From Sodalis ligni (lineage in GTDB: Bacteria > Pseudomonadota > Gammaproteobacteria > Enterobacterales > Enterobacteriaceae), in NCBI RefSeq assembly GCF_016865525.2, contig NZ_CP075169.1, positions 3,472,337 to 3,536,336 of the forward strand: a DNA stretch of 64,000 nt, written 5' to 3'. Each line of letters begins with the position of its first letter. The first letter of the stretch is position 1. Made by a program: the position numbers and the translations under genes. Shown here in pieces: positions 9,226-22,197 of the stretch. Below the pieces are notes generated by a model that worked only from the letters and a program-made list of their open reading frames with translations, was not told the origin of the DNA and ran no database searches.

Positions 9226-10170
9226 TCATGATTTTTTATTCAGGCAGCTCATATATTGGTTCGCCAATTGAAACAAGAAATGGCTATAACTGTCCTTGCC
9301 CAAAGCGATACCGCTTCCCAGGGGATCCAGCGTGCCCATGCGCACATCGGTCCCTCTGGCCACGGCATTGATGACGGCCGGCCTGAATTGTGGCTCAGCA
9401 AAAATGCACAAGGCTTTATGCTCAACCAACTGAGTTCGAATGTTATGTAGTGCCTGGGCGCCGGGCTGTATCTCGGGATTGATGGTGAAATAACCCAAGG
9501 AGGTTAAACCGTAGTGTTTTTCAAAATAACCATAGGCATCGTGAAACACGAAATACCCCTTCCCGCTCGCTGGCGATAGCATTGTAGCGATTATTTTGTC
9601 ATTTTTTGTCAAGGATGTGGTGAAAAATAGCAGATTTTCGTCTATTTGGGCTTTCTTATCCGGCCACAGCAGCACTAAACGATCGTGGATGGCAATGGCG
9701 ATTTGCGCGGCTATTTCCGGCGACAGCCAGATATGCATATTGTATTCGCCATGATGGTTGTCGGCATCATCCGCCGGATCATGGGCGCCGGGGGCATCGT
9801 CGTCATGGTCGCCGCCTTTCATCAGCAGCGGTTTAATCGCCGGGATCGCGGACAATGTCAGCGCCTTGGCCGCGGGCAGCGCCGTCACCGGCCTGGCCAT
9901 AAACGCTTCCAATTCCGGCCCGACCCAGACCACCAGGGAGGCATCCCGGATGCGCCCGATATCGGAGGGACGCAGGGCGTAGTCATGAGGCGATGCGCCG
10001 TCCGGCAGCAGCACATCTGTCCCGGTAACGCCTTCACCGATGGCCGAGGCGATAAACCCCAACGGACGAATGGAGACCAGTATATTCGCCCGTGCCTGGC
10101 CGCCGATGGCGCACAGGAGTAAAATGCCGGCCAGCCACAGCCGGGACCCTTTTTTATGGCGGGGATTCAT
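9226..10170 (-). CDS. znuA: Periplasmic zinc-binding protein ZnuA
   Basis: ZnuA captures zinc in the periplasm and hands it to ZnuBC. From the ATG at 10170 the product is 314 residues with a signal peptide: basic [10 protein letters not shown], a hydrophobic core, and probable cleavage after GQARA. A His/Asp-rich loop lies near residues 118-142 ([19 protein letters not shown]), the typical zinc-sensing loop. Conserved ligand regions are [10 protein letters not shown] and [13 protein letters not shown]. It is divergent from znuC across a 74-base region with a Zur box. Confidence 0.95.
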   Translation of the reverse strand: MNPRHKKGSRLWLAGILLLCAIGGQARANILVSIRPLGFIASAIGEGVTGTDVLLPDGASPHDYALRPSDIGRIRDASLVVWVGPELEAFMARPVTALPAAKALTLSAIPAIKPLLMKGGDHDDDAPGAHDPADDADNHHGEYNMHIWLSPEIAAQIAIAIHDRLVLLWPDKKAQIDENLLFFTTSLTKNDKIIATMLSPASGKGYFVFHDAYGYFEKHYGLTSLGYFTINPEIQPGAQALHNIRTQLVEHKALCIFAEPQFRPAVINAVARGTDVRMGTLDPLGSGIALGKDSYSHFLFQLANQYMSCLNKKS

Positions 10171-10198
10171 AATGATAATTCTCTTCGGCAACTCTTGG

Positions 10199-10221
10199 GC
10201 GTGTGATATTATAACATTCTT
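10199..10221. promoter_or_regulatory. Zur box between znuA and znuC
   Basis: GTGTGATATTATAACATTCT in the divergent promoter region follows the Zur consensus GAAATGTTATANTATAACATTTC, with TATTATAACATT strictly kept. It overlaps the likely -10 regions for both directions. Zinc-bound Zur would repress znuA and znuCB together. Confidence 0.8.
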
Positions 10222-10244
10222 GCCGTTTCGCAACCGTAATTAAC

Positions 10245-11003
10245 ATGTCAACTCTGGTCACACTCAACCATATATCCGTCAGTTTCGGCGCCAGGCGCGT
10301 CCTCAGCGATATCTCGTTTTCCCTGCGTGCCGGACGGATCCTGACGCTGGTGGGGCCCAACGGCGCCGGCAAGTCCACGCTGGTTAGGGTGGTGCTCGGC
10401 CTGATACCCGCTGACGCGGGTACGCTGGTGCGGGACCCCAGGCTGCGTATCGGTTATGTTCCGCAAAAAATTTATCTGGACACCACCCTGCCGCTGACGG
10501 TAGAGCGTTTCATGCGCCTGCGTCCGGGCGTGGAAAAGCAGGAATTGCCCGAGGCGCTGGCGCGGGTGCATGCGGCCCATTTGCTGGCGCAGCCGATGCA
10601 GAAACTGTCCGGCGGCGAAATGCAGCGGGTGCTGCTGGCCCGCGCCCTGCTCAATCGGCCGCAGCTGCTGGTGCTGGATGAACCGACCCAGGGCGTTGAT
10701 ATCGCCGGCCAGGCGGCGCTTTATGAGCTTATCCAGCAAATCCGCCATACCCTGGGCTGCGGCGTACTGATGGTTTCCCATGACCTGCATCTGGTCATGG
10801 CCCAAACCGATGAAGTACTGTGCCTTAATCAGCATATCTGCTGCTCGGGCACGCCGGAAGTCGTCTTAGCCCATCCCGATTATATCGCGATGTTCGGTTA
10901 TCAGGGCGCTGATGCGCTAGCTGTCTACCGTCACCACCACAACCATGGCCACGACCTGAGCGGAGAGACGGTGGCGGAACGGGAGAGCTGCCGGTCATGC
11001 TAG
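10245..11003 (+). CDS. znuC: Zinc ABC transporter ATP-binding protein ZnuC
   Basis: ZnuC powers zinc import through ZnuB. The 252 residues carry Walker [10 protein letters not shown], the signature [15 protein letters not shown], Walker [13 protein letters not shown] and the switch histidine in MVSHDLHLV. The C terminus is His-rich ([10 protein letters not shown]), as in enteric ZnuC, and may sense zinc. It overlaps znuB by seven bases, so the two are translationally coupled. Confidence 0.97.
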   Translation: MSTLVTLNHISVSFGARRVLSDISFSLRAGRILTLVGPNGAGKSTLVRVVLGLIPADAGTLVRDPRLRIGYVPQKIYLDTTLPLTVERFMRLRPGVEKQELPEALARVHAAHLLAQPMQKLSGGEMQRVLLARALLNRPQLLVLDEPTQGVDIAGQAALYELIQQIRHTLGCGVLMVSHDLHLVMAQTDEVLCLNQHICCSGTPEVVLAHPDYIAMFGYQGADALAVYRHHHNHGHDLSGETVAERESCRSC

Positions 11004-11782
11004 CGCTGCTATTGCCGGGCTGGCTGGCCGGCATCCTGCTGGCCATGGCGGCGGGTCCGTTGGGATCTTTCGTGGTCTGGCGCAAGATGTCCTATTTCGG
11101 CGATACGCTGGCCCATGCGTCGCTGCTGGGAGTGGCTTTCGGATTGCTGCTGAATGTCAATCCGTTTTACGCGGTGATCGCGGTGACGCTGGTATTGGCG
11201 TTGGGCCTGGTGTGGCTGGAACGCTTCCCGCAGCTGGCCATTGACACCGTGCTGGGGATTATGGCGCACAGCGCGCTTTCACTGGGACTGGTGGTGGTAA
11301 GCCTGATGTCTAACGTGCGGGTGGATCTGATGGCCTACCTGTTCGGCGATTTGCTGTCGGTGACCCTGGACGATATCGTGCTGATCGCCTGCGGCGTGGC
11401 GGTGGTGCTCGCGTTGCTGGCCTGGCAGTGGCGGGCGCTGCTCTCGGTAACCATCAGCCCGGAGCTGGCCCATGTGGACGGTATCCGCCTGCCGCGGGTC
11501 AAGCTGCTGCTGATGCTGCTGACCGCGCTCACCATCGGACTGGCGATGAAGTTTGTCGGCGCCCTTATCATCACGTCGCTGCTGATCATTCCGGCCGCCG
11601 CCGCCCGCCGGTTTTCACGTACGCCCGAGCAGATGGCGCTGCTGGCGATAGCGGCCGGCATGATTGCCGTCACCGGCGGACTCGCTTTCTCGGCGTTTTA
11701 CGACACCCCCGCCGGGCCGTCGGTGGTGCTTTGCGCCTCCGTGCTGTTTTTGCTGAGTTTATTCAGCAGGCAACGGGCCTGA
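10997..11782 (+). CDS. znuB: Zinc ABC transporter permease ZnuB
   Basis: ZnuB forms the inner-membrane channel for zinc with ZnuC. The 261-residue product is strongly hydrophobic, with about eight membrane segments, and has the family block [15 protein letters not shown] near residues 33-50. The ATG lies inside the znuC 3' end. It is convergent with ruvB; the 66-base gap holds only a weak GGGGC/GCCCC hairpin. Confidence 0.96.
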   Translation: MLALLLPGWLAGILLAMAAGPLGSFVVWRKMSYFGDTLAHASLLGVAFGLLLNVNPFYAVIAVTLVLALGLVWLERFPQLAIDTVLGIMAHSALSLGLVVVSLMSNVRVDLMAYLFGDLLSVTLDDIVLIACGVAVVLALLAWQWRALLSVTISPELAHVDGIRLPRVKLLLMLLTALTIGLAMKFVGALIITSLLIIPAAAARRFSRTPEQMALLAIAAGMIAVTGGLAFSAFYDTPAGPSVVLCASVLFLLSLFSRQRA

Positions 11783-11848
11783 ACTCAGGGCACGGCTTTA
11801 CGGTTCGTCGGGGGCGATGATAAGCCCCGCCATGACGCCAATGAGCAG

Positions 11849-12856
11849 CTACAGCTCGTCCCGCGCGATACCAAAATGCTTATAGGCCTGGGCGGTAGCG
11901 ATGCGCCCCCGTGATGTGCGCTGCATAAATCCCTGCTGGATAAGAAAGGGCTCCAGCACATCTTCAATGGTTTCTTTCTCTTCGCCGATGGCCGCCGCCA
12001 GGTTATCCAATCCCACCGGGCCTCCGACGAATTTATCGATAATGGCCAACAATAGCTTGCGGTCCATAAAGTCGAAGCCCTCGGTATCCACATTCAGCAT
12101 ATCCAGGGCATTCACCGCCACATCGTCGGTAATGACGCCCTGGGCGCGCACTTCTGCGAAGTCCCGCACCCGGCGCAACAGCCGGTTGGCGATACGCGGC
12201 GTACCCCGCGCCCGTTTGGCGATTTCATGAGCGCCGGATTCGGTGATGCTTAATTCCAGGCAGTCGGCGCTGCGTTTGACGATATGCTGCAGATCCGCTA
12301 CCTGATAGAACTCCAGGCGCTGCACGATACCGAACCGATCGCGCAGAGGCGAGGTCAGGGAACCGGCGCGGGTGGTGGCTCCCACCAGGGTAAAGGGCGG
12401 CAGTTCGATTTTAATTGACCTGGCCGCCGGGCCGTCGCCGATCATGATATCCAGTTGGTAATCTTCCATCGCCGGGTAGAGAATTTCCTCCACCACCGGG
12501 GAAAGGCGGTGGATTTCATCAATAAACAGCACATCGTGGGGTTCAAGATTGGTGAGCATGGCCGCCAGATCGCCTGGTTTTTCCAAAATCGGCCCGGAAG
12601 TAGTACGTAAATTCACGCCCATTTCATTGGCGACGATATTGGCCAGGGTGGTTTTACCCAAGCCGGGCGGGCCGAAAATCAGCAGATGGTCCAACGCGTC
12701 GCCGCGCAGCTTCGCCGCCTGGATGAAAATCTCCATCTGCTCGCGCACGTGCGGCTGTCCGATGTAATCGTCGAGGGTTTTCGGCCGGATGGCCCGGTCC
12801 ACCACCTCGTCGGGGATCACCACGGAAGGGGACATTAAACGATCTGCTTCAATCAT
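11849..12856 (-). CDS. ruvB: Holliday junction helicase motor RuvB
   Basis: RuvB is the AAA+ ring motor that drives branch migration with RuvA. The 335 residues are one fewer than E. coli. Walker A is GPPGLGKTT, Walker [10 protein letters not shown], sensor and arginine-finger region [18 protein letters not shown], and the C-terminal winged helix is intact. Its start lies eight bases after the ruvA stop, so the two form an operon. Confidence 0.98.
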   Translation of the reverse strand: MIEADRLMSPSVVIPDEVVDRAIRPKTLDDYIGQPHVREQMEIFIQAAKLRGDALDHLLIFGPPGLGKTTLANIVANEMGVNLRTTSGPILEKPGDLAAMLTNLEPHDVLFIDEIHRLSPVVEEILYPAMEDYQLDIMIGDGPAARSIKIELPPFTLVGATTRAGSLTSPLRDRFGIVQRLEFYQVADLQHIVKRSADCLELSITESGAHEIAKRARGTPRIANRLLRRVRDFAEVRAQGVITDDVAVNALDMLNVDTEGFDFMDRKLLLAIIDKFVGGPVGLDNLAAAIGEEKETIEDVLEPFLIQQGFMQRTSRGRIATAQAYKHFGIARDEL

Positions 12857-12864
12857 CCATTACC

Positions 12865-13482
12865 TCACAGCGCGGCGCGCAGGGCGTCGCGGATTAGCGA
12901 TTCACAGTCGGCATCAGGCCGCGCCACTTTGTTCACCATCCGGCTGGCCTCCTGAGGTTTATAACCCAATGACACCAAGGCGGCAACCGCTTCAGATTCA
13001 GGATCGTCCGCAGACGCAGCGTTAACGGGGATACTGGCGGGAAGATCGCCGCCGCCGAGGGCGAATAATTCACCGTTCATCCCTTTAAAGCGATCTTTCA
13101 TTTCCACCACCAGCCGCTCGGCGGTTTTGGTGCCGACGCCGGGCAGCTTGATCAAGGCGCTGATTTCCTGGCGCTCAACCGTATTGACAAACTGCTGCGC
13201 CGACATGCCGGATAGAATAGCCAGCGCCAGCTTCGGGCCGACGCCGTTGACCTTAATCAGTTCACGAAACAGGGCGCGCTCCTGGCGGTTAGTGAAACCG
13301 AACAGCAGCTGCGCATCCTCGCGCACCACAAAGTGGGTATACACAATAGCTTCCTTGCCGGTTTCCGGCAGGACGTAAAAGCAGGTCATGGGCATTTGCA
13401 CTTCATAGCCGACTCCCTGAACTTCAAGCAACACCTGCGGGGGCTGCTTTTCCAGAATGATGCCTCTTAGGCGTCCAATCAC
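12865..13482 (-). CDS. ruvA: Holliday junction-binding protein RuvA
   Basis: RuvA tetramers hold the four-way junction flat for RuvB. The 205 residues contain the N-terminal OB domain ([28 protein letters not shown]), the helix-hairpin-helix pair with [13 protein letters not shown] and [16 protein letters not shown], and the RuvB-binding C-terminal domain. It is two residues longer than E. coli RuvA. Upstream lies a 533-base region with a tandem repeat array rather than a compact operon junction. Confidence 0.97.
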   Translation of the reverse strand: MIGRLRGIILEKQPPQVLLEVQGVGYEVQMPMTCFYVLPETGKEAIVYTHFVVREDAQLLFGFTNRQERALFRELIKVNGVGPKLALAILSGMSAQQFVNTVERQEISALIKLPGVGTKTAERLVVEMKDRFKGMNGELFALGGGDLPASIPVNAASADDPESEAVAALVSLGYKPQEASRMVNKVARPDADCESLIRDALRAAL

Positions 13483-13578
13483 GTTGACCTTCCTTTTGAT
13501 TGTCGTTGAGTCAGCGACCCATGGCTAACATTTATAACATAATAAAGGCTGGATGAATATCCAGCCGTATAGCCTGAC

Positions 13579-13960
13579 AGGCCCGCGATCATCGGACGTG
13601 CAACGACCGCGTTAAAGGGAGACCGTGCCGATGGGGTCGAAGCAGGCGTGGTTTTCCCGCCTGCCCGAGCGCCCCATGGCACGGTAGGCCCGCGATCACC
13701 GGACGTGCAACGACCGCGTTAAAGGGAGACCGTGCCGATGGGGTCGAAGCAGGCGTGGTTTTCCCGCCTGCCCGAGCGCCCCATGGCACGGTAGGCCCGC
13801 GATCACCGGACGTGCAACGACCGCGTTAAAGGGAGACCGTGCCGATGGGGTCGAAGCAGGCGTGGTTTTCCCGCCTGCCCGAGCGCCCCATGGCACGGTA
13901 AGCCCGCGATCACCGGACGTGCAACGACTGTGTTAAAGGGAGACCATGCTGATGGAGCCT
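13579..13960 (-). repeat. 107-bp tandem hairpin repeat, array 1 (ruvC-ruvA gap)
   Basis: Three full units begin at 13579, 13686 and 13793, with a partial fourth from 13900 to about 13960. The three are almost identical. Read on the minus strand, each unit folds: ACCGTGCC then ATGGGG pairs with CCCCAT then GGCACGGT, and an inner stem GCAGGCG pairs with CGCCTGC around an A-rich loop. The same family recurs at 26396-26878 and 55167-55412. The array lies about 55 bases downstream of the ruvC stop and in the same orientation as ruvC. The rest of the 533-base gap holds no gene I can see. Open frames here shift from unit to unit, since 107 is not a multiple of three, and are not genes. Confidence 0.9.
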
Positions 13961-14015
13961 CGACGTGCCCGGCCGGCACAGGCCCGCAACCCCGGCTGGC
14001 GCCAGCCCCCACCCC

Positions 14016-14537
14016 TCAGCTTAACCGGCCGCGGGCCAGATTCAGCCGGCTGTTGCCCGCCCGGATAGCGTTCTGGCTGACGTGGCAATGGGTAATGGCG
14101 ATGGCCAGCGCGTCGGCGGCATCCGCCTGCGGGCTGGCGGGCAGCTTCAGCAGCAGCTTCACCATATGCTGTACCTGGCCTTTGTCCGCCGAACCATTGC
14201 CCACCACCGTTTGCTTCACCTGACGGGCGGCATACTCGAACACCGGCAGCGATTGGTTCATGGCCGCCACGATAGCCACCCCGCGCGCCTGACCCAGCTT
14301 CAGCGCCGAATCGGCGTTTCTCGCCATAAAAACTTCCTCAATGGCGAAAAAATCCGGCTGAAATTGCGTAATGATCTCGCTGACGCCGGCATAAATAAGC
14401 TGCAGCCGGGTAGGCAAATCATCCACTTTGGTGCGGATGCAACCGCTGCCGAGATAGGTAAGCACCCGTCCCTGCTGACGGATGATACCGTAACCGGTGA
14501 TACGCGAACCGGGGTCGATACCGAGAATAATCGTCAT
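14016..14537 (-). CDS. ruvC: Holliday junction resolvase RuvC
   Basis: RuvC nicks Holliday junctions symmetrically after RuvAB migration. From ATG 14537 the product is 173 residues, the family length. Acidic catalytic residues are visible in ILGIDPGSR (Asp7), FAIEEVFM and [14 protein letters not shown] longer open frame upstream encodes 35 non-family residues. It follows yebC after 46 bases, the usual enteric order. Confidence 0.96.
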   Translation of the reverse strand: MTIILGIDPGSRITGYGIIRQQGRVLTYLGSGCIRTKVDDLPTRLQLIYAGVSEIITQFQPDFFAIEEVFMARNADSALKLGQARGVAIVAAMNQSLPVFEYAARQVKQTVVGNGSADKGQVQHMVKLLLKLPASPQADAADALAIAITHCHVSQNAIRAGNSRLNLARGRLS

Positions 14538-14583
14538 CGCCCGATACCGGCCGCCGGGTTTGGCCGCCAAGCCAGCATGCCGG

Positions 14584-15327
14584 TCACAGGGTCGCCGCCA
14601 CCTCATCGGAGATCTCGCCGTTATGATAAACTTCCTGCACATCGTCCGAATCTTCCAGCAGATCTATCAGGCGCAGCAGCTTGGGGGCGGTTTCCTCGTC
14701 CAGATCCGCCTTGGTGGACGGAATCAGCGCCACCTCGGACTCCTCGGCGTGCAAACCGGCTGCTTCCAACGCATCTTTCACCGAACCGAACGTCTCCGGC
14801 GTCGTGTAGACATCGATGGCGCCGTCGTCATAGGTGACCACATCATCCGCACCGGCTTCCAGCGCTGCGTCCATCACCCGATCCTCGTCCAGGCCGGGCG
14901 CAAAGGAGATGACGCCTTTTTTGGTGAACAGGTAGGAAACCGAGCCATCGGTACCGAGGTTGCCGCCGGTTTTGGTAAAGGCGTGCCTGACCTCGGAGAC
15001 GGTACGGTTGCGGTTGTCGCTCAGGCATTCAACCATCACCGCCGTTCCGCCGGGGCCGTAGCCTTCATAGATAATGGTTTCCATCTGGGTATCGTCATCG
15101 CCGCCCACGCCCCGCGCGATGGCGCGATTGAGGGTATCGCGCGTCATATTATTGGCCAGGGCTTTATCCACCGCGGCGCGCAGTCGTGGATTGGCCCCCA
15201 CGTCGCCGCCGCCAAGCCGTGCGGCGGTCACCAATTCACGAATGATCTTGGTGAAGATTTTGCCGCGTTTACTGTCTTGGGCCGCTTTACGATGCTTGGT
15301 ATTGGCCCACTTGCTATGACCTGCCAT
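14584..15327 (-). CDS. yebC: YebC/PmpR-family regulatory protein
   Basis: YebC-family proteins bind DNA and, in recent work on the family, also help ribosomes at proline-rich stretches. The 247 residues start [20 protein letters not shown], a family signature, and keep the conserved acidic middle ([14 protein letters not shown]). It lies between nudB and ruvC on the same strand, as in most enterics. Confidence 0.95.
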   Translation of the reverse strand: MAGHSKWANTKHRKAAQDSKRGKIFTKIIRELVTAARLGGGDVGANPRLRAAVDKALANNMTRDTLNRAIARGVGGDDDTQMETIIYEGYGPGGTAVMVECLSDNRNRTVSEVRHAFTKTGGNLGTDGSVSYLFTKKGVISFAPGLDEDRVMDAALEAGADDVVTYDDGAIDVYTTPETFGSVKDALEAAGLHAEESEVALIPSTKADLDEETAPKLLRLIDLLEDSDDVQEVYHNGEISDEVAATL

Positions 15328-15350
15328 AACTCTCTCCGAAATAAGCCTCT

Positions 15351-15794
15351 TCAGGCCGGATAAATAACAAATTCTTCAATCGCCTGCCGATTACTCCAGG
15401 ATTTGGTCAGTAAGGCGGCCTGTGGGGCGCTGAGCCATTGGAAAGCGAGATGCTCGCTTATCTTAGGCTCACGCTCAGAGGGTAACGTCAAACTGAACCA
15501 ATATTCTGTATTACGCGTCACTCCCGGCGCATATCGGTGGCGCAAATGACTGAAAATTTCAAACTCGACGCAGCGCTTGCAATCCAGCAACGGGAGGCGC
15601 TCGGCATCGATATTGATGCCGGTTTCCTCGCACACTTCCCGTTTCGCCGCCTCGGCGGGAGTTTCCTCTCCTTCCAGGCTGCCGGTGACCGATTGCCAGA
15701 AATCGGGATCGTCCCGGCGCTGCATCATCAAGACCCGGCCGCTATCCCGGGCGTAAATCACAATCAACACCGAAACCGGTCGCTTCCAGGCCAT
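15351..15794 (-). CDS. nudB: Dihydroneopterin triphosphate diphosphatase NudB
   Basis: NudB removes pyrophosphate from dihydroneopterin triphosphate in folate synthesis. The 147 residues carry a complete Nudix box, [23 protein letters not shown], near residues 38-60. The start [15 protein letters not shown] matches the family. Its ATG abuts the aspS stop codon with no gap, so the two are coupled. Confidence 0.94.
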   Translation of the reverse strand: MAWKRPVSVLIVIYARDSGRVLMMQRRDDPDFWQSVTGSLEGEETPAEAAKREVCEETGINIDAERLPLLDCKRCVEFEIFSHLRHRYAPGVTRNTEYWFSLTLPSEREPKISEHLAFQWLSAPQAALLTKSWSNRQAIEEFVIYPA

Positions 15795-17585
15795 CTATTG
15801 CTGTCCGCGTTCCGCCGCTTCCTTGCCTTTGCCGATGACGGCGATGGACAATTCCGCCAGCGCGTCAGGATTGCCAAAACTCGGCGCGTCGGTCATGGGA
15901 TCGGCCGCGGCGGTGGTTTTGGGGAAAGCGATAACGTCGCGGATATTATCGGTGCCGGTCAACAGCATCACCAGGCGATCCAGGCCGAAGGCCAGCCCCG
16001 CGTGGGGCGGGGTGCCGTATTTCAGCGCATCCAGCAGGAAGCCGAACTTATCCCGCTGCTGCTGTTCCTCGATACCCAGGATGCTGAATACCGTCTGCTG
16101 TATTTCGCTGCGATGGATACGCACCGAGCCGCCCCCCACTTCATAACCGTTCAATACCATATCGTAGGCATTGGCCACCACCGACAGCGGATCGGCCGCC
16201 AGCGCTTGCGGGTCGACATCCAGCGGCGCGGTGAAGGGGTGATGCATGGCCGCCAGTCCGCCTTCGTCGTCCTGCTCGAACATCGGGAAATCAATGACCC
16301 ACAGCGGCGCCCAGCGCTGCTCGTCGGTGATATGCAGGTCGCGGCCCAGCTTCAGGCGCAGCGCTCCCAGCGCATCGGTGGTGATTTTGGCACGATCGGC
16401 GCCGAAAAAAATCATGTCGCCGTCGCAGGCGTCGGTACGCGTCAGTATCGACTCCAGCACGCCGGCATCGAGGAATTTGGCGACGGGACTTTGCACCCCT
16501 TCCAGACCCGCCGAGCGCGAATTAACCTTAATATAGGCCAGACCTTTGGCGCCGTAAATTTCGATAAACTTGGCGTACTCGTCAATTTGCTTGCGGCTTA
16601 ACTGCGCGCCGCCGGGTACGCGGATCGCCGCCACCCGCCCCTTGGGGTCATTGGCCGGCCCGGAGAACACCTTGAATTCAAGGTTTTTCACCAGATCGCC
16701 CACATCAACGATTTCCATCGGGTTGCGCAGATCGGGTTTATCGGAACCAAAGCGGCGCATGGCTTCGGCGTAGGTCATCACCGGAAAGGCGCCCAGGTCG
16801 ACGCCTTTGATTTCTCGCCACAGTTCGCGAATAAGGCGTTCCATGACTTCCCGCACCTGGGGCGCGGTCATAAAGGAGGTTTCGACGTCGATCTGGGTGA
16901 ATTCCGGCTGGCGATCGGCTCGCAGGTCCTCGTCGCGAAAGCATTTGACGATTTGATAATACCTGTCGAAACCGGACATCATCAGCAACTGCTTGAAGAG
17001 CTGCGGTGACTGCGGCAGAGCGTAGAACTTGCCTTTATGCACCCGGCTCGGCACCAGGTAGTCGCGCGCGCCTTCCGGCGTCGCTTTGGTAAGCATCGGC
17101 GTTTCGATATCCAGAAATCCTTCGCCATCCATAAAGCGGCGCACAAAACTGCAGATGCGGGCGCGGGCTTTCAGCCGCGCCGCCATTTCCGGACGGCGCA
17201 AATCCAGATAACGGTATTTCAGCCGCTGCTCTTCGGTATTGTTTTGATTGGAATCCAGCGGCAGCGGCTCGGAACGGTTGAAGACCGTGAGCGATGTTGC
17301 CAGCACCTCCACTTCGCCGGTGGCCATTTCGCTGTTGATTTGACTGTCGGGCCGCGCCCTTACCGTACCGGTAAGCTGAATACAAAATTCGTTGCGCAGC
17401 TCCGAGGCGCGGGCGAACGCCTCCTGGCGATCGGGGTCGAAAAACACCTGCACCAGCCCTTCCCGATCCCGCATGTCGATAAAAATCAGGCCGCCCAGGT
17501 CCCGGCGGCGGTTAACCCAGCCGCACAATGTTACTTCCCGGCCAACATGGGACAGATTGAGCTGTCCGCAATATACAGTACGCAT
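15795..17585 (-). CDS. aspS: Aspartyl-tRNA synthetase
   Basis: AspS charges tRNA-Asp. From ATG 17585 the product is 596 residues, a little longer than the 590 of E. coli. The N-terminal anticodon-binding OB domain is at [23 protein letters not shown]. Class II motifs follow, with [18 protein letters not shown] (motif 2) near residue 217 and [15 protein letters not shown] (motif 3) near the C terminus. The bacterial GAD insertion lies between them. An intact A7/T7 run at 16405-16411 shows that long homopolymers can be read correctly in this window. Confidence 0.98.
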   Translation of the reverse strand: MRTVYCGQLNLSHVGREVTLCGWVNRRRDLGGLIFIDMRDREGLVQVFFDPDRQEAFARASELRNEFCIQLTGTVRARPDSQINSEMATGEVEVLATSLTVFNRSEPLPLDSNQNNTEEQRLKYRYLDLRRPEMAARLKARARICSFVRRFMDGEGFLDIETPMLTKATPEGARDYLVPSRVHKGKFYALPQSPQLFKQLLMMSGFDRYYQIVKCFRDEDLRADRQPEFTQIDVETSFMTAPQVREVMERLIRELWREIKGVDLGAFPVMTYAEAMRRFGSDKPDLRNPMEIVDVGDLVKNLEFKVFSGPANDPKGRVAAIRVPGGAQLSRKQIDEYAKFIEIYGAKGLAYIKVNSRSAGLEGVQSPVAKFLDAGVLESILTRTDACDGDMIFFGADRAKITTDALGALRLKLGRDLHITDEQRWAPLWVIDFPMFEQDDEGGLAAMHHPFTAPLDVDPQALAADPLSVVANAYDMVLNGYEVGGGSVRIHRSEIQQTVFSILGIEEQQQRDKFGFLLDALKYGTPPHAGLAFGLDRLVMLLTGTDNIRDVIAFPKTTAAADPMTDAPSFGNPDALAELSIAVIGKGKEAAERGQQ

Positions 17586-17959
17586 CACGATATCCTTAAA
17601 ATTAAGCCCATGCCGTCCTGCCATTTTTAGCGGGTAAAGAATACCCCTCATCGTTCACATTGCAGCCGGATGGGCCGCAACGTAAAAGCTATTGGGTATA
17701 ATCATTGGGGCTGACGGCTGTGCATTGGCATATTGCCGACATTCGAAAGGCGGCCATTATAAAGTAATTTCCCGCACAGGATAAGTCCGAAGGCAACTCC
17801 CCTTGGTCAGGTCAAATAATTAATCATTAACATATTTATTAACAAAATTTTCCCGCCGGGGCTATTCCCATGTCCATCGACTAACATACCCTTTCCCGGT
17901 CACTTTCTGAATAGACTGACACCCGTTGGTCCGGTTTTGTGAATTATAGGAGACGTATT
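17586..17959. other. Intergenic promoter region aspS/yecD
   Basis: These 374 bases between divergent genes have no convincing open frame. The centre is AT-rich (around 17810-17850) and probably carries the promoters. A GGAG ribosome site lies just before yecD. Confidence 0.5.
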
Positions 17960-18529
17960 ATGCTGGAACTCGATCCCAAAGGTAGCGCGCTGGTATTGAT
18001 TGATTTGCAACAGGGTATCCTGCCCTTTGCCGGCGGACCGCATAGCGCCCAGCAGGTGGTGACCAAAGCCGGAAAGCTGGCCAGCCGCTTTCGGGAGATC
18101 GGCGCGCCGGTATTTCTGGTGCGGGTGGGCTGGTCGCCGGATTTTGGCGAAGCGTTGAAACAGCCGGTGGATGCCGCCATGGGCGGCAACGGATTGCCGG
18201 AAAACTGGTGGCAATTCCCCGAAGAGCTAAAGGTACAGGAAAGCGATATTCGCATTATCAAACGTCAATGGGGCGCATTTTACGGCACCGATCTTGAGAT
18301 GCAGCTGCGTCGCCGCGCCATCGATACTATTGTACTGGCGGGTATCTCCACTAACATCGGCGTGGAATCCACCGCGCGCAACGCCTGGGAAATGGGTTTT
18401 AAACTGGTGGTGGTGGAAGATGTCTGCAGTGCCCATGATAAGGAGCAGCATGATAACAGCATGCAGAATATTTTTCCGCGCATCGGCCGGGTACGCAGCA
18501 GCGACGAGGTGCTTGCCGCCATGGGGTGA
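17960..18529 (+). CDS. yecD: YecD, isochorismatase-like hydrolase family protein
   Basis: The protein has the cysteine-hydrolase/isochorismatase fold; its substrate is unknown. From ATG 17960, after TAGGAGACG, it is 189 residues. The family Asp (VLIDLQQGI) and Lys (IIKRQWGAF) are present. The position of the nucleophilic cysteine reads [13 protein letters not shown], with glycine instead, as I recall for E. coli YecD. It may therefore not be a classical hydrolase. It is followed by yecE after 39 bases. Confidence 0.9.
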   Translation: MLELDPKGSALVLIDLQQGILPFAGGPHSAQQVVTKAGKLASRFREIGAPVFLVRVGWSPDFGEALKQPVDAAMGGNGLPENWWQFPEELKVQESDIRIIKRQWGAFYGTDLEMQLRRRAIDTIVLAGISTNIGVESTARNAWEMGFKLVVVEDVCSAHDKEQHDNSMQNIFPRIGRVRSSDEVLAAMG

Positions 18530-18568
18530 GTTTTGTCCGCAACGGGCCGGCCGGCGAGGGCCCAGGCC

Positions 18569-19387
18569 ATGATGTATATTGGCTTGCCGCAATGGCAGCA
18601 TAGCGGCTGGGGTAAGCTTGGCATGCGCACCCTGGCGGATTACGCGCGTTATTTCAACTGCGTGGAAGGGAATACCACGCTCTATGCCCTGCCCGCCCTT
18701 GATCGAGTCTACGACTGGCGCGCCATGACGACGGAAGATTTCCGGTTTTGCTTTAAATTTCCGGCGACCATCAGCCATCAGGGCGGGCTGCGGGATTTTC
18801 AGCAACCCCTGGCGCAGTTTTACCAGACCCTGGAGCCCCTGGCGGACAGGATCGGCCAATACTGGCTGCAGCTGCCGGCGACCTTCGGCCCTGTGGACCT
18901 TCCCGCCCTGTGGACCTTTCTCGACGCGCTCTCCCCCGCATTCAGCTATGGCGTGGAAGTCCGCCATGAGCAGTTTTTCGCCAAAGGCGAAGACGAACTG
19001 GCGTTAAACCGCGGTCTGCGGGAGCGGGGGGTCAATCGGGTGATTCTCGACAGCCGTCCGGTCCATCTGTCCCGCGCCTCCAGTCCCGCCCTGCTGGCGG
19101 CTCAGCGCCAGAAACCCAAAGTGCCGCCCCATGCGCTGCTTACCGCCCACCGTCCGTTGATTCGTTATATCGGCAATGACGACATCAATGACAGCCTGCG
19201 GCTGTTTCAACCCTGGCTGGACAAGCTGCCGCAATGGCAAGCGCATCAAACGCCCTTCCTGTTTATTCATACGCCGGACATCGCGCAGGCGCCGCGCCTG
19301 GCCCAGCATCTGTGGCCACTGCTTGAAGCGAGAATTCCCGCCATCGGCCCGTTTCCAGGCTGGCCGCAGCAGGATACGCTATTCTGA
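18569..19387 (+). CDS. yecE: DUF72 family protein YecE
   Basis: YecE is a TIM-barrel DUF72 protein of unknown function. From the tandem ATGs at 18569/18572 the product is about 272 residues and opens MMYIGLPQWQHSGWGKLG, like E. coli. NCVEGNTTLYALP and FCFKFPATISH are family blocks. An ATG-less upstream extension to 18533 looks unlike the family, so I trimmed it. It sits in the yecD-yecE-cmoA-cmoB order. Confidence 0.92.
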   Translation: MMYIGLPQWQHSGWGKLGMRTLADYARYFNCVEGNTTLYALPALDRVYDWRAMTTEDFRFCFKFPATISHQGGLRDFQQPLAQFYQTLEPLADRIGQYWLQLPATFGPVDLPALWTFLDALSPAFSYGVEVRHEQFFAKGEDELALNRGLRERGVNRVILDSRPVHLSRASSPALLAAQRQKPKVPPHALLTAHRPLIRYIGNDDINDSLRLFQPWLDKLPQWQAHQTPFLFIHTPDIAQAPRLAQHLWPLLEARIPAIGPFPGWPQQDTLF

Positions 19388-19512
19388 ACGCCGGCCGCCG
19401 CGGCGAGACGCATCCAGCCGGAAGAGGGTCGCCGCAGCGGAATGCTTACACCTAGATGCATGCCGCCGCATGCTTTGTGCCGGGGATCTGGTAGAATATG
19501 GCCTTTCCATGA

Positions 19513-21254
<1,742 letters not shown>

Positions 21255-21256
21255 TC

Positions 21257-21288
21257 AAAAAAAAGCCCCAAGAAAAATGTTGGGGCTT
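21257..21288 (-). terminator. Rho-independent terminator after cutC
   Basis: On the minus strand the stem AGCCCCAA/TTGGGGCT is followed by eight T residues (A8 at 21257-21264 on the plus strand). It lies about 50 bases past the cutC stop and directly after cmoB, so the hairpin may serve both convergent genes. Confidence 0.8.
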
Positions 21289-21340
21289 GGTACTTGCAAG
21301 CATCACGTGGGTTAGTTCGTGTGCGCGGCAAAAACTGTCT

Positions 21341-22099
21341 TCAGGCCAAACGAGGAGAGAGAGTGGATAACGTCAGCGCATGTTTCATCGCCGCCACCAT
21401 GTCGCCGTCAACACAGTAATGGCTGAATTCATCCGCTTCGTAGTCAACGCTCATGCTGACCCCCGCTTTCCGGTAACGCATACCGGACGGTATGACCTGC
21501 CTTGCCGAACTGTGCAATTCACGTATGCCGCTTTGCTGAAACTTATGCAAATTGGTTAAGCGTACGCCCGCACCGGCCATAATGATTGGACCACGACTAC
21601 GCCCCGTCAGTTCCCTCAATAATGCCAAACCAGCTTCGGCGCTCTGCTGCTGACCGGATGTCAGGATGCGGGCCACCCCCAGATCGGTTAACTGGATTAA
21701 TGCCTGATGCGGGTTGAAGCACATATCAAAGGCACGATGAAAGGTCACCGCCATCCCTGAACATTGCTGCATAATCAGCCGCATGCGGGCTAAATCGATG
21801 TGCCCTTCGGCATCCAGCACGCCCACCACCACGCCGGGAAAGCCCATATCGCGGATAAAGGCCAGCTCATTAAGCATGATTTCGAACTCAATGTCGCTGT
21901 AGCAAAAATCGCCGGCCCGGGGCCGGACAATGGGATGCACGGGTATCGTTACCCTCTCGCGGGCCAGCTTTAACGTCCCGTAGCCTGGTGTCAAACCGCC
22001 TTCTTTGGGCGCCGAACACAGCTCGATACGATCCGCGCCCGCTTGCTGCGCCGTCAACGCACACTCGACGCTATAGCAGCAGACTTCCAGTTTAGGCAT
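21341..22099 (-). CDS. cutC: CutC family protein
   Basis: CutC is a TIM-barrel cytoplasmic protein once linked to copper homeostasis. From ATG 22099, with AAGGAG upstream, it is 252 residues. Family blocks are [40 protein letters not shown] and [10 protein letters not shown] longer open frame adds 19 non-family residues and was trimmed. It is convergent with cmoB and divergent from the PatB-type gene. Confidence 0.94.
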   Translation of the reverse strand: MPKLEVCCYSVECALTAQQAGADRIELCSAPKEGGLTPGYGTLKLARERVTIPVHPIVRPRAGDFCYSDIEFEIMLNELAFIRDMGFPGVVVGVLDAEGHIDLARMRLIMQQCSGMAVTFHRAFDMCFNPHQALIQLTDLGVARILTSGQQQSAEAGLALLRELTGRSRGPIIMAGAGVRLTNLHKFQQSGIRELHSSARQVIPSGMRYRKAGVSMSVDYEADEFSHYCVDGDMVAAMKHALTLSTLSPRLA

Positions 22100-22197
22100 T
22101 GTATACTCCTTCTTGACACGCCAGATTAACAGGCATATGAAAACGTGACCATCCATCTGTTGCGATAAATTCTTATTTATCGCCCAAGGAAATTACT

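Noticed and set aside
13479..14012. Repeated short open frames encoding MPWGARAGGKTTPAS-type peptides in array 1 (and similar in array 2)
   Set aside because: They come from the 107-bp repeat read in successive frames; unit length is not a multiple of three, no ribosome site is kept, and array 3 destroys them.
18325..18375. YecD as an active isochorismatase
   Set aside because: The nucleophile position is glycine ([10 protein letters not shown]), so catalytic activity of the usual kind is not supported.
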